Shown: positions 1 to 6,169 of the stretch, one piece after another | How the letters are laid out: every line of letters starts with the position of its first letter | Position numbering within the stretch: position 1 is the stretch's first letter | Assembly (NCBI GenBank): GCA_013151315.1 | Contig: JAADIN010000228.1 | Span: 1-9,492 of the forward strand | Reading direction: 5' to 3' | DNA: 9,492 nt | DNA from: Planctomycetota bacterium | GTDB taxonomy: Bacteria > Planctomycetota > Planctomycetia > Pirellulales > Lacipirellulaceae | Position numbers and translations under genes: made by a program | Notes under the pieces: model-generated | What the model saw: only the letters and a program-made list of their open reading frames with translations | Told to the model about the DNA's origin: nothing | Database searches by the model: none

Positions 1-498
1 CGTTCGGAGGGGGATGGGCCATTTGGTGCAACCAAGCTGAACAAGCTACTCTTTTTCTCTGATTTTTTAGCGTATCGGAAGTTTGGTAAGTCAATTACTG
101 GACATCCCTATCAGAAGCTAAACAAGGGGCCTGCGCCGCGTGCATTAGTTCCTATTCGGGAGCAGCTAGAAGCCGAGGAAGCGATTGCACTAGCGGAAAG
201 AGATTACCACGGGTATCCCCAAAAACGAGTGCTCGCACTACGTGAAGCTGACCTTTCCCGTTTTTCTTCCGACGAGATTGCGTTGGTCACGGCGCTGATC
301 GAGGAGTATTGGGGAAGAACGGCGACTCAACTCAGCGATCTCTCTCATGAATTTCGCGGGTGGCAGCTTGCGGAGTACGGTGAAGATATTCCCTATGAAC
401 TCATGCTTGTCGAGTTCAAGAAAGAATCCCAAGAGGATCTAGAGATTGACAAAGCTTTGCGGGAAGAATTGCTTGAGCTAAAAGCACAGTGTAGTTAG
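1..498 (+). CDS. Panacea/SocA (DUF4065)-domain antitoxin-like protein, 5' partial
   Basis: Frame 1 is open from the window edge to the TAG at 496-498, giving 165 visible residues with the N-terminus outside the window. Early residues read TKLNKLLFFSDFLAYRKFGK, which matches the KLNKLL(Y/F)F(A/S)DF opening of the Panacea/SocA domain. A GPAPR stretch follows around residues 43-47 and SHEFRGWQLA around residues 115-124, which is the usual SH...W block of the family. The tail (about residues 137-165) is charged and probably helical. Panacea proteins are established as promiscuous antitoxin domains that neutralise many unrelated toxins, usually encoded next door, and SocA is a related proteolytic adaptor/antitoxin. 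Here a small toxin-like gene begins 16 bases downstream on the same strand, so the protein is inferred to be its antitoxin and possibly its autoregulator. Perhaps 10-30 residues are missing at the N-terminus. The DNA is more AT-rich than the housekeeping genes, consistent with acquisition. The family call is good; the antitoxin role is inferred from context. Confidence 0.8.
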   Translation, partial: RSEGDGPFGATKLNKLLFFSDFLAYRKFGKSITGHPYQKLNKGPAPRALVPIREQLEAEEAIALAERDYHGYPQKRVLALREADLSRFSSDEIALVTALIEEYWGRTATQLSDLSHEFRGWQLAEYGEDIPYELMLVEFKKESQEDLEIDKALREELLELKAQCS

Positions 499-514
499 CT
501 GGTGTGGTTAAATC

Positions 515-787
515 ATGGCAAGAAGAGAAATCAAAAGAACTCAACAATACGAATTGGCGGTAGCAAATCTCGGTGAAACTTTTTCAAATGCACGTAAAAT
601 CATCACTGGTGCTGAGTGGTCGCTAGGACGCTCTCCTGAGAGCGATGGCGTACAGGATAGGGAAAGCGGCGTTTGGCGCGCATGCTTGCTAGGTCCAGGA
701 TTTCCTGAACACCACATCTACTACGGTTTCGATGACTCGGAAATCAGATTTCTCACAATTAAGCCTTGTGGGGGGCAAGCCTTGTGA
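515..787 (+). CDS. Small RelE/ParE-like putative toxin
   Basis: This 90-residue protein starts at an ATG preceded only by a weak purine stretch (GGTGTGG). It begins 16 bases after the Panacea gene, so co-transcription is likely. The predicted order is a basic N-terminus (MARREIKRTQ), a helix around residues 10-30, a LGRSPESDGV turn (37-46), a VWRA strand (53-56), and a final strand pair, HHIYYGFDDSEIRFLTI (66-82). The spacing of a small-residue/Pro/Gly turn, an R-containing strand and a terminal Y-x(2-3)-D-D-x-x-I-x-x-L-x-I hairpin resembles the RelE/ParE/HigB fold, whose members cleave ribosome-bound mRNA or poison gyrase. No catalytic set can be assigned by eye, so the biochemical activity is open. 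The pairing with a Panacea gene supports a toxin role. Codon use is AT-richer than in the downstream genes. Alternatively it is a non-toxic small protein carried with the Panacea gene. Confidence 0.6.
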   Translation: MARREIKRTQQYELAVANLGETFSNARKIITGAEWSLGRSPESDGVQDRESGVWRACLLGPGFPEHHIYYGFDDSEIRFLTIKPCGGQAL

Positions 788-790
788 GGA

Positions 791-811
791 AGAGATAGAC
801 TAGTCTTCTCT
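791..811. terminator. Weak hairpin between convergent toxin and lexA genes
   Basis: The 23-base gap between the stop codons of two convergent genes holds the perfect palindrome AGACTAGTCT (797-806). The stem can be extended by GAGA/TCTC (792-795 with 807-810) if one T is bulged. No clean T-tract follows on either strand, although the minus-strand side is pyrimidine-rich. It may be a weak bidirectional terminator; the evidence is structural only. Confidence 0.3.
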
Positions 812-1410
812 CACGCCACCTTGCGCACGACGCCCGTCACGACGCCGAGCACCTTCACGTTGCGCGAGTAAATCGGCTTCATCGACGAGTTGGCGGGCTG
901 GAGTCTGACGCGGTTTGCCTCGGGATACCAGTACTTCAGCGTGGCTTCGCCGTCATCGGTCATTGCGACGACGATGTCGCCTTTGTCGGCTGTGCGCGCC
1001 TTGCGGCAAATCACCAAGTCGCCATCGGCGATCGCGGCTTCGATCATCGAGTCGCCTTTGACTTTCAGGGCAAAGAGATTTTTCTTGCCAAACCAATCGG
1101 TGAACTCGAAGCGTTCGGCTTGTTCGATCGCCTCGGTCAGGCTGCCCGCGGCAATTTGCCCGACCAGCGGCATGCCGCGATCTTCGTTGGCCGCCTCGGT
1201 GAGCTGGATGGCTCGAGACATGTTCGGCTCGCGGGTGATGATCCCTTTTTTCTCCAACGCTTTGAGATGGCACATCACCCCGTTGGGCGAACGGATGCCG
1301 AATTCCTCGCCAATCTCTCGGACGGTAGGGCCGTAGCCTCGCCCTTGGATTTTGGATCGGACGAACTCGAAAACTTCGCGTTGCCGTTTGGTCAGTTGCT
1401 CGAAAGACAT
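811..1410 (-). CDS. lexA: LexA SOS-response transcriptional repressor
   Basis: LexA binds SOS operators and represses DNA-repair genes until RecA filaments stimulate its self-cleavage. The protein is 199 residues, the normal LexA length. The N-terminal winged-helix domain (about 1-70) opens MSFEQLTKRQREVFEF and contains GYGPTVREIGEEFGIRSPNGVMCHLKALEKKG, the family's recognition region (written here in overlapping view: residues 25-56). The cleavage site is the Ala-Gly bond in GQIAAGS (A88-G89). The serine/lysine dyad is S121 in KGDSM and K159 in GEATLKYWY. I chose the ATG at 1408-1410 because the longer open frame to 1491 adds 27 residues with no LexA similarity and crosses the likely promoter. 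A weak purine stretch (AGAGAAA) precedes this ATG. The gene stands alone and converges with the toxin-like gene. All key residues are present. Confidence 0.96.
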   Translation of the reverse strand: MSFEQLTKRQREVFEFVRSKIQGRGYGPTVREIGEEFGIRSPNGVMCHLKALEKKGIITREPNMSRAIQLTEAANEDRGMPLVGQIAAGSLTEAIEQAERFEFTDWFGKKNLFALKVKGDSMIEAAIADGDLVICRKARTADKGDIVVAMTDDGEATLKYWYPEANRVRLQPANSSMKPIYSRNVKVLGVVTGVVRKVA

Positions 1411-1465
1411 GCTTTTTCTCTGGGGGAATGTTTGATAGGATTCGGCTTCCGTTGTTATCTTAATA

Positions 1466-1475
1466 TACGTTCGTA
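1466..1475 (-). promoter_or_regulatory. Candidate lexA operator/promoter palindrome
   Basis: About 55 bases upstream of the lexA ATG lies the palindrome TACGTTCGTA (arms TACG/CGTA). On the coding strand a TTGAGA (-35-like, complement of 1482-1487 region) precedes it and AT-rich sequence suitable for a -10 follows. LexA genes are normally autoregulated through such a site. It does not match the E. coli CTGT-N8-ACAG box or the Gram-positive CGAAC-N4-GTTCG box, so it is only a candidate. A second small palindrome, CTGTACAG, lies at 1492-1499. Confidence 0.3.
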
Positions 1476-1700
1476 CACATCTCAAGAGCATCTGTACAGT
1501 AGAAGAGAAATTAAGGGAAAATCGATCGGTTGCCGTCCACGGTGCGTCCTGTGAGAATAGGGGGTTTAGATGGGCAGCGATTTTTTGTTAGCCGTTTTGG
1601 CGCTAGCTACGGTTTTCGTTGTGAATAGACCGAGTGCAACCTTCTGGCCGTATCCCAAGGACTGCCACAAAAAACGCAAAATGACACAAAAACAAGGAAT

Positions 1701-1796
1701 TAGCCACGGATTGAACACGGATCAAACACGGATCAAAAGGAAGGAAGCCGAGCAGACGTTCCCCTCTTGCTCTTGTCTGTGTTCAATCCGTGGCTA
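1701..1796. repeat. Long inverted repeat with internal 11-bp tandem units
   Basis: The arms are perfect inverted copies of 18 bp, 1701-1718 (TAGCCACGGATTGAACAC) and 1779-1796, separated by a 60-base spacer. Starting in the left arm are three 11-bp units: 1703-1713 (degenerate), then 1714-1724 and 1725-1735, which are identical (AACACGGATCA). The element sits in the 443-base gap between the lexA promoter region and proB. There is no T-tract behind the right arm, so it is not a classical terminator. Its form suggests a dispersed non-coding repeat. The rest of the 1500-1868 gap shows no convincing gene or RNA. Confidence 0.75.
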
Positions 1797-1868
1797 TTGA
1801 AAATTTTTGTGCCAGACTAAGAAGTTAATTGTTCGTAAAACAGATAAAGCTTTTTGACTGAGCAGCCC

Positions 1869-3014
1869 ATGCCCGATTTAGTACGCCAGGAAGTGATGAA
1901 TGCGGCCCAGTTGGTCGTCGTGAAGGTGGGTACGCGCGTGCTTTCCCAGGCCGATGGGTCGCTTGACGATCGTCGGGTGGCCAGTATTGCCGGTCAGATC
2001 GCGCGGCTTTGGCAAGCGGGGCGGCGAGTGGTGTTGGTCAGCAGCGGGGCCGTCGGGGCCGGTTTGGGACGGCTTGGGCTCTCGGCTCGACCGACCGATA
2101 TGGCTCAATTGCAAGCCGCCGCGGCCATTGGGCAGAGTCTTCTTATTGAATCGTACAATCGGGCGCTCGAGCCTCATCGGCTTCATGCCGCGCAGGTGTT
2201 GCTTACGGCCGAGGACTTGCAAGACCGGCTGCGCTACTTGAACGTCCGCAATACGCTGCTGGCTCTTTTTAAGTGCGGTGCCGTTCCGATCATCAACGAA
2301 AACGATACGGTCAGTGTCGACGAACTGCAACTCAGCTTTGGCGACAACGATCGCTTGGCGGCCTTGGTGACCAATCTCATTCGCGCGCCGCTCTTGGTGT
2401 TGCTCTCGGATATCGACGGATTGTACGACGGCGATCCTAGCGATCCGTCTACGAAAATCGTATCAGTGGTGACCGACCTGAGTTCGGCCCAATCGAATTT
2501 GGTGTGCGACCGCAAGGCGGATAAGCAGCTTAGCACGGGTGGGATGACCAGCAAGTTGCAGGCCGCTCGGATTGCGACTTCGGCGGGCGAAAATGTGGTG
2601 ATTGCCAATGGGCGGCAAGACCGGGTCCTCGATCAAATCCTCGCCGGCGAAGAAGTGGGAACGCTCATTTTGGCCGAGGGCAAGGCGATCGACTCTCGCA
2701 AACGCTGGATCGGTTGGAGTGCCAATCCGGCCGGCCGGTTGACGCTCGACGCCGGAGCATGCGTTGCGATCCAGAAGAAGGGGCGCAGCTTGCTTGCGGT
2801 CGGCGTTTCGGCGGCGGCGGGCGATTTTTGCAAGGGCGATGTCGTCGCGATTTGCGATGAGGCAGGAAAAGAATTTGCTCGCGGGCTGATCAACTACTCG
2901 GGCGACGAAATGCGAGTCATCGCAGGTCAGTCGACCGAACGCATTGCTGAGATTCTGGGGAGCTGTCCTTATGATGAAATCATTCATCGCGACAATCTGG
3001 TGAATCTCAGCTAG
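1869..3014 (+). CDS. proB: Glutamate 5-kinase (ProB) with C-terminal PUA domain
   Basis: ProB phosphorylates glutamate with ATP to glutamyl-5-phosphate, the first step of proline synthesis, in the cytoplasm. With the ATG at 1869 it is 381 residues. The amino-acid kinase domain (about 14-270) shows VVVKVGTRVL (K19, G21), VSSGAVGAG (57-65), IINENDTV (141-148), FGDNDRLAALV (157-167), LLSDIDGLYDGDP (178-190) and STGGMTSKLQAA (222-233). The PUA domain covers roughly 285-365, the full-length ProB architecture. Three starts are possible: TTG 1854, ATG 1869 and ATG 1896, the last having AGGA only 4 bases upstream. I prefer 1869 because the residues MPDLVRQEV look like coding sequence; 1896 (372 residues) remains possible. 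The usual partner proA is not in the window. Proline feedback is expected from the family and cannot be read from the sequence. Confidence 0.95.
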   Translation: MPDLVRQEVMNAAQLVVVKVGTRVLSQADGSLDDRRVASIAGQIARLWQAGRRVVLVSSGAVGAGLGRLGLSARPTDMAQLQAAAAIGQSLLIESYNRALEPHRLHAAQVLLTAEDLQDRLRYLNVRNTLLALFKCGAVPIINENDTVSVDELQLSFGDNDRLAALVTNLIRAPLLVLLSDIDGLYDGDPSDPSTKIVSVVTDLSSAQSNLVCDRKADKQLSTGGMTSKLQAARIATSAGENVVIANGRQDRVLDQILAGEEVGTLILAEGKAIDSRKRWIGWSANPAGRLTLDAGACVAIQKKGRSLLAVGVSAAAGDFCKGDVVAICDEAGKEFARGLINYSGDEMRVIAGQSTERIAEILGSCPYDEIIHRDNLVNLS

Positions 3015-3038
3015 TGCTCTGGAAATTGAGAGTTGGCT

Positions 3039-3100
3039 AGGTGGCCGGAGACGTACTTTAGGTAGCCGGAGGCACACACTAGGTAGCCGGAGGCACACTT
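3039..3100 (+). repeat. Three tandem 21-bp imperfect repeats downstream of proB
   Basis: Units begin at 3039, 3060 and 3081 with an exact 21-bp period, each opening AGGT(G/A)GCCGGAG. Units 2 and 3 share AGGTAGCCGGAGGCACAC. The block lies 24 bases after the proB stop, in the 207-base gap before the secreted-protein gene, and runs straight into the hairpin pair at 3087-3134. Confidence 0.8.
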
Positions 3101-3134
3101 GCCTCCGGGTTCTCCGGACCGCGTGGCGGTCCGG
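3087..3134. repeat. Pair of strong GC-rich hairpins (REP-like)
   Basis: Hairpin 1 has an 8-bp perfect stem, CCGGAGGC (3087-3094) with GCCTCCGG (3101-3108), and a 6-base loop. Hairpin 2 has a 9-bp perfect stem, CCGGACCGC (3114-3122) with GCGGTCCGG (3126-3134), and a GTG loop. No T-tract follows, so Rho-independent termination of proB is unlikely; mRNA 3'-end stabilisation or a mobile palindromic repeat fits better. The third 21-bp unit supplies the left arm of hairpin 1. Confidence 0.7.
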
Positions 3135-3221
3135 CTGCTACAAAAGATGGCAATCGGGCTGCTTCCTAATTACACTGAAGAAGGGATCCTTTCTTTTCTT
3201 CCTCTACTGGGAGCACCAGCG

Positions 3222-3764
3222 ATGCGTAATTTTTTGGCGATTGCACTTTTAGCTTCGGTGGCGACATTGGCGGTCCATTCTCTCCAAGCCGAAGAGCCGG
3301 TTGTCGGCGAACCGGTTGCGCAGGCGGCGGTGTCTTCAGCTCGTTCGCAGATCGTTACCGTAGAACTTATTCAGGCGCACCACGAGTATCAGTTGGCCAA
3401 GCTGCGGATGCACGAGTACCGATTCGTGACGCTTCCTCGGCAACGTCGCAATTTGGCAGAGCAAACCAAATTTACTGAGGCCGAGATTGCCGTGTTGAAT
3501 CGACGACTGCGCGACTATCGACCGTTCTTGCGCGTGGGGGAATATTCGCCTGTGCGAACGGCTGCCCAGGAGCATCGTCTTGCGCTCATGGATGCCGAAC
3601 AGCAGTTGGGGCGACTCAAGGACGAGCGACTTGGGCTCTTGCGATTGACTCGCCAGTACAACCAGCTTTATCAGTTGGACGTGCTGCAGGCGGCGACGCG
3701 GTTGGCGCTGGCGCGGCGAGCGGTGGAGGTGCAGTCCGGGGGCGGGGACGCCCCGGCTCGCTAG
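3222..3764 (+). CDS. Secreted helical protein of unknown function
   Basis: I do not recognise a family. The ATG at 3222 has a good Shine-Dalgarno (GGGAG, 3209-3213, 8 bases upstream) and gives 180 residues. It begins with a Sec signal peptide: MRNFLAIALLASVATLAVHS, then LQA-EE, with likely cleavage after A23. The mature part (about 157 residues) is rich in R, Q, E, L and A and should be largely alpha-helical, probably coiled coil, between about residues 45 and 170, with heptad-like leucines and many arginines (for example EAEIAVLNRRLRDY). It has no cysteine, obvious catalytic motif or transmembrane segment after the signal, so a periplasmic structural or binding role is possible but unproven. 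An in-frame extension back to 3099 exists but runs through the hairpin repeat and was rejected. It has the same orientation as proB and the permease, but long gaps argue against a tight operon. Confidence 0.8.
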   Translation: MRNFLAIALLASVATLAVHSLQAEEPVVGEPVAQAAVSSARSQIVTVELIQAHHEYQLAKLRMHEYRFVTLPRQRRNLAEQTKFTEAEIAVLNRRLRDYRPFLRVGEYSPVRTAAQEHRLALMDAEQQLGRLKDERLGLLRLTRQYNQLYQLDVLQAATRLALARRAVEVQSGGGDAPAR

Positions 3765-3845
3765 GTGGGGTGAGCGGCTTGGGCGGTGCGTGTTACATTG
3801 ACTCGTTTCCAATTCGCACCTGCCATCACGAGTTTTCTATCCGTC

Positions 3846-4559
3846 ATGAAAGACCCCATTCAAGCGATTCCTCTCGAGAATCTTGCGGTCGCGTTTCTTC
3901 CGGTTGCGGTCGTGGTTGTGATTCTCTTCCGCTGGTCGATTGGCGGAAGGACGACCCTTTATGCGATGGCTCGGATGCTTATCCAGCTGTTGTTGATAGG
4001 CTATGTGCTGGCCTTTATTTTTGAAACGAAAAACAGCTTCGTGGTGTTGGCTGTGCTGTCGGGCATGTTGCTGATTGCCAGTTGGATTGCGCTCCGGCCG
4101 CTTCCCGAAAAGCACTTTGTCAAGGCGCTTGGGGCGATCGGTTTGGGAGGCGTGACGACGTTGGTTCTTGTCACCCGTGGCGTGATGGACTTGGAGCCGT
4201 GGTACGATCCGCAAAAGCTGATCCCGCTGGCGGGAATGATTTTCGCTGGGGCGATGAACGCCGTCAGCTTGGCAGGCGAACGGTTTTATGCGGAGACCGG
4301 TCGGGACGTTCCCTATGAGGAAGCACGACGAACGGCGTTGTCGGCGGCGCTGATACCGATCACCAATTCGCTGTTTGCCGTGGGGCTCGTTTCGTTGCCG
4401 GGAATGATGACCGGGCAGATTCTCTCGGGCGTCGATCCGTTGGTCGCGGCCCGGTATCAAATTATGGTGATGTGTATGCTGTTTGGTTCGTCGGGGATCT
4501 CGGCGGCTTGTTATTTGTCGTGGGTGCAAAAAACCGACCGGGACGGTCGGGCTATCTAG
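3846..4559 (+). CDS. fetB: FetB/UPF0014-family ABC transporter permease
   Basis: FetB is the membrane permease of the FetAB exporter, linked in E. coli to iron export and oxidative-stress resistance. The protein here is 237 residues from the ATG at 3846 and slightly shorter than E. coli FetB. Hydrophobic segments lie near 12-29, 42-60, 64-82, 93-110, 125-145, 168-186 and 201-226. Family signatures are visible: ARMLIQLLLIGYVLAFIF (42-59), PLAGMIFAGAMNAVSLAGER (127-146) and LPGMMTGQILSGVDPLVAARYQI (from residue 184). A GTG at 3786 would add 20 residues not typical of the family. No strong Shine-Dalgarno is seen. The cognate ATPase FetA is absent on both sides, so the partner must be encoded elsewhere. 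The last 8 bases overlap the 3' end of the convergent methyltransferase gene. The family assignment is firm; the transported substrate is inferred only. Confidence 0.9.
   Translation: MKDPIQAIPLENLAVAFLPVAVVVVILFRWSIGGRTTLYAMARMLIQLLLIGYVLAFIFETKNSFVVLAVLSGMLLIASWIALRPLPEKHFVKALGAIGLGGVTTLVLVTRGVMDLEPWYDPQKLIPLAGMIFAGAMNAVSLAGERFYAETGRDVPYEEARRTALSAALIPITNSLFAVGLVSLPGMMTGQILSGVDPLVAARYQIMVMCMLFGSSGISAACYLSWVQKTDRDGRAI
4528..4550 (-). terminator. Intrinsic terminator of the methyltransferase gene, inside fetB
   Basis: Read on the minus strand, a 7-bp perfect stem CCGACCG/CGGTCGG (4550-4544 and 4540-4534) with a 3-base loop is followed at once by six T (complement of 4533-4528). It begins one base after the TAG of the minus-strand gene. 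It is therefore a textbook Rho-independent terminator lying wholly within the last codons of the plus-strand permease gene. On the plus strand no T-run follows closely, so it should act in one direction. Confidence 0.85.
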
Positions 4560-5565
4560 GCTTTTCCAGTACCCAGCGGACCAGCATTCCTAGGCCATCA
4601 TTAAAATATCGCCACGAGACGGGGAAGAAAGTTAGATAGCGGTTGTAGGTTTGCACGTCGACGAGCTCGAGTGCCCGCTCGCGATTGGCGACCAAGTTGT
4701 CGAACCAAGCCCGTAGGGTAGGGCGGTAGTCGTGAATGGTTCGCTGGGCAATGCGAAACCCGGCTTCCTCGAAATCTTTGGTGAGGGTGCGGTAGGCCGA
4801 CCCGATGGAACCGGGGAAATAGATTTGCGAGCAGATTGCGGTCGCGAAGAGGTGCTCGGGCAGACGACAGAAAAAATGGTTGACTAGGCGTCCCCCTGGC
4901 TTGAGTGTGGCGTAAAGTTTTTTTGCCAGCGGAGCCACTTCTTTGGGCCGCACATGTTCCCACGCGCCGATGGAATAAATTTTGTCATAAAACTCGGCTT
5001 GGTAGTCGCGAGTGATAAAATTGTCGAATTCAACCTGAAAACCGTTGTGCTGCTGGTTGTAGGCGACTTGTTCTTTTGACAAGGTGATACCGAAGAGGTT
5101 TTCCTTGTCGCCCGTGTGTTGGTGGATGCGCCGGAGCATGGAGCCCCAGCCACAGCCGAGCTCCAGAATCTTGTCGCCCGGCTGAGGGTCGATCAGATTC
5201 AGAATAAAGTCGGCCTTGTTTTGTTGGGCGTCTTCGAGGGTATCTTCGGGCCGGTTGAAATCGGCGCAGGTGTAGAACATGTATTTCTTGTCGAGAAACA
5301 GCTCGTAGAAATCGTTCGACACATCGTAATGTTCAGCGATGCCGAGGACATGGTCTTGCTTCATTTTTGTGCGAAGTAGGGGCCATCGCAGCGGGCGCAG
5401 GGGCCAGTGGCGAGCGACAAAATCATAAGCGGCCGGATTGTTGCCTGTGATCAGTTCCCAAGTTGGCTCGGCTTCGAGTGGTTGGGGCGAGCGGATAAGA
5501 TTCTTTAGCCCTGCGTAAGAGGGGCCGTAGATTAACGCTTCGAGGGGAAACAGCAGAGGTCGCAT
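4552..5565 (-). CDS. Cyclopropane-fatty-acid-synthase-like SAM methyltransferase
   Basis: The protein (337 residues from the ATG at 5563-5565) belongs to the CfaS/mycolic-acid methyltransferase family, which transfers a methylene or methyl from S-adenosylmethionine to unsaturated acyl chains of membrane lipids. Conserved blocks are IAEHYDVSNDFYELFLD (76-92), YTCADF with the family cysteine C100, the SAM-binding LELGCGWGS (134-142), FGITLSKEQ (158-166), YSIGAWEHV (197-205) with E203 at the bicarbonate-ligand position, and DYRPTLRAWFDN (279-290). Deviations: the usual SIGMFEHVG is SIGAWEHVR, and the C-terminus (FFPVSWRYFNDGL) differs from the typical R-M-W-x-x-YL block, so the exact reaction or substrate may differ from classic CFA synthase. 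The frame is open further upstream to 5658, but that Pro/Arg-rich extension lacks family similarity. No clear Shine-Dalgarno. It is convergent with fetB and ends in the terminator at 4528-4550. Confidence 0.87.
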   Translation of the reverse strand: MRPLLFPLEALIYGPSYAGLKNLIRSPQPLEAEPTWELITGNNPAAYDFVARHWPLRPLRWPLLRTKMKQDHVLGIAEHYDVSNDFYELFLDKKYMFYTCADFNRPEDTLEDAQQNKADFILNLIDPQPGDKILELGCGWGSMLRRIHQHTGDKENLFGITLSKEQVAYNQQHNGFQVEFDNFITRDYQAEFYDKIYSIGAWEHVRPKEVAPLAKKLYATLKPGGRLVNHFFCRLPEHLFATAICSQIYFPGSIGSAYRTLTKDFEEAGFRIAQRTIHDYRPTLRAWFDNLVANRERALELVDVQTYNRYLTFFPVSWRYFNDGLGMLVRWVLEKPR

Positions 5566-5671
5566 GGAGGGCTCGGCAGATAGGGGTGCGAAACAGCGAA
5601 ATCGGCTTCGTGTAGGTCTGTGAGTATGGAGGAGGGGAGGGGGGGCTGCAAGTAGCACAGCGGTCGGGACT

Positions 5672-5680
5672 TGCTATAAT
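5672..5680 (+). promoter_or_regulatory. Extended -10 promoter of the DUF2237 gene
   Basis: TGCTATAAT is a perfect extended -10 element (TG-N-TATAAT), 47 bases before the ATG. The sequence 17 bases upstream (GTAGCA, 5652-5657) is a poor -35, as is usual when an extended -10 is present. Transcription would start near 5687, leaving a leader of about 40 bases without a Shine-Dalgarno. Confidence 0.6.
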
Positions 5681-5727
5681 TGGGCCGCAGGCTTCCCTAC
5701 GGCACCATTCACTGGCGAATTGACCCT

Positions 5728-6096
5728 ATGCCCAAGAACGTTTTAGGCACCGATTTAGCAACGTGTTCCTTGTCGCCGAGGACCGGTTTTTATCGCGATG
5801 GCTGTTGCCGTACAGGTCGCGACGATGTGGGCCTGCATACGGTTTGCATTCAAGCGACCGCGGCTTTCTTAGATTTTTCGCGTTCGGCGGGCAACGATCT
5901 GAGTACACCCATTCCGGAGTACGATTTCCCAGGAGTCGAGCCTGGAGACCGCTGGTGTTTGTGTGCGACGCGTTGGAAGGAAGCCCTGCAGGCGGGCGTG
6001 GCTCCGCCGGTGGTCTTGGAGGCCACGCATATTTCGACGCTTGAATTTGTCGACCTGGAAGATTTACAGTTACACGCGGTGGAAGTCTCGTCGTGA
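5728..6096 (+). CDS. DUF2237 family protein
   Basis: The 122-residue protein from the ATG at 5728 covers a whole DUF2237 domain. The blocks are KNVLGTDLATCSLSPRTGFY (3-22), RDGCCRTG (23-30), GLHTVC (35-40), GNDLSTPIPEY (55-65), FPGVEPGDRWCLCATRWKEA (67-86) and APPVVLEATH (92-101). Cysteines C13, C26, C27, C40, C77 and C79 are a family feature, suggesting metal binding or redox chemistry, but the family has no established function to my knowledge. There is no signal peptide or membrane segment, so it is probably cytoplasmic. An in-frame GTG upstream (5680) would lie at the -10 element and is rejected. The gene is monocistronic and diverges from the methyltransferase gene, with about 160 bases between the starts. 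Confidence 0.88.
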   Translation: MPKNVLGTDLATCSLSPRTGFYRDGCCRTGRDDVGLHTVCIQATAAFLDFSRSAGNDLSTPIPEYDFPGVEPGDRWCLCATRWKEALQAGVAPPVVLEATHISTLEFVDLEDLQLHAVEVSS

Positions 6097-6169
6097 AAAA
6101 GTCGTGAACTGTTGGGCGGTTGAGGGATTGCTCGTTGTGGCTTAGAATCGAGGGGGTTGTCGTTTTTTC

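Noticed and set aside
1411..1491. 27-residue N-terminal extension of LexA
   Set aside because: It crosses the likely promoter and has no similarity to LexA proteins, which start near MSFEQLTKRQ.
953..1554. Long open frames overlapping lexA on the other frames and strand
   Set aside because: They are shadows of lexA codon structure, arginine-rich and without recognisable domains.
1570..1800. 76-residue plus-strand open frame with a signal-like N-terminus and an AGGGGG upstream of its ATG
   Set aside because: Its second half reads through the inverted repeat and tandem 11-bp units and stops in the repeat's right arm, and the composition is not protein-like. Probably a chance frame, though the start context keeps a small doubt.
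3099..3221. N-terminal extension of the secreted protein
   Set aside because: It runs through the hairpin repeat, and would bury the signal peptide and its Shine-Dalgarno.
5566..5658. 31-residue N-terminal extension of the cyclopropane-synthase-like protein
   Set aside because: Pro/Arg-rich and not family-like; the internal ATG at 5563-5565 gives a sensible length. The true start remains somewhat uncertain because no Shine-Dalgarno is visible.
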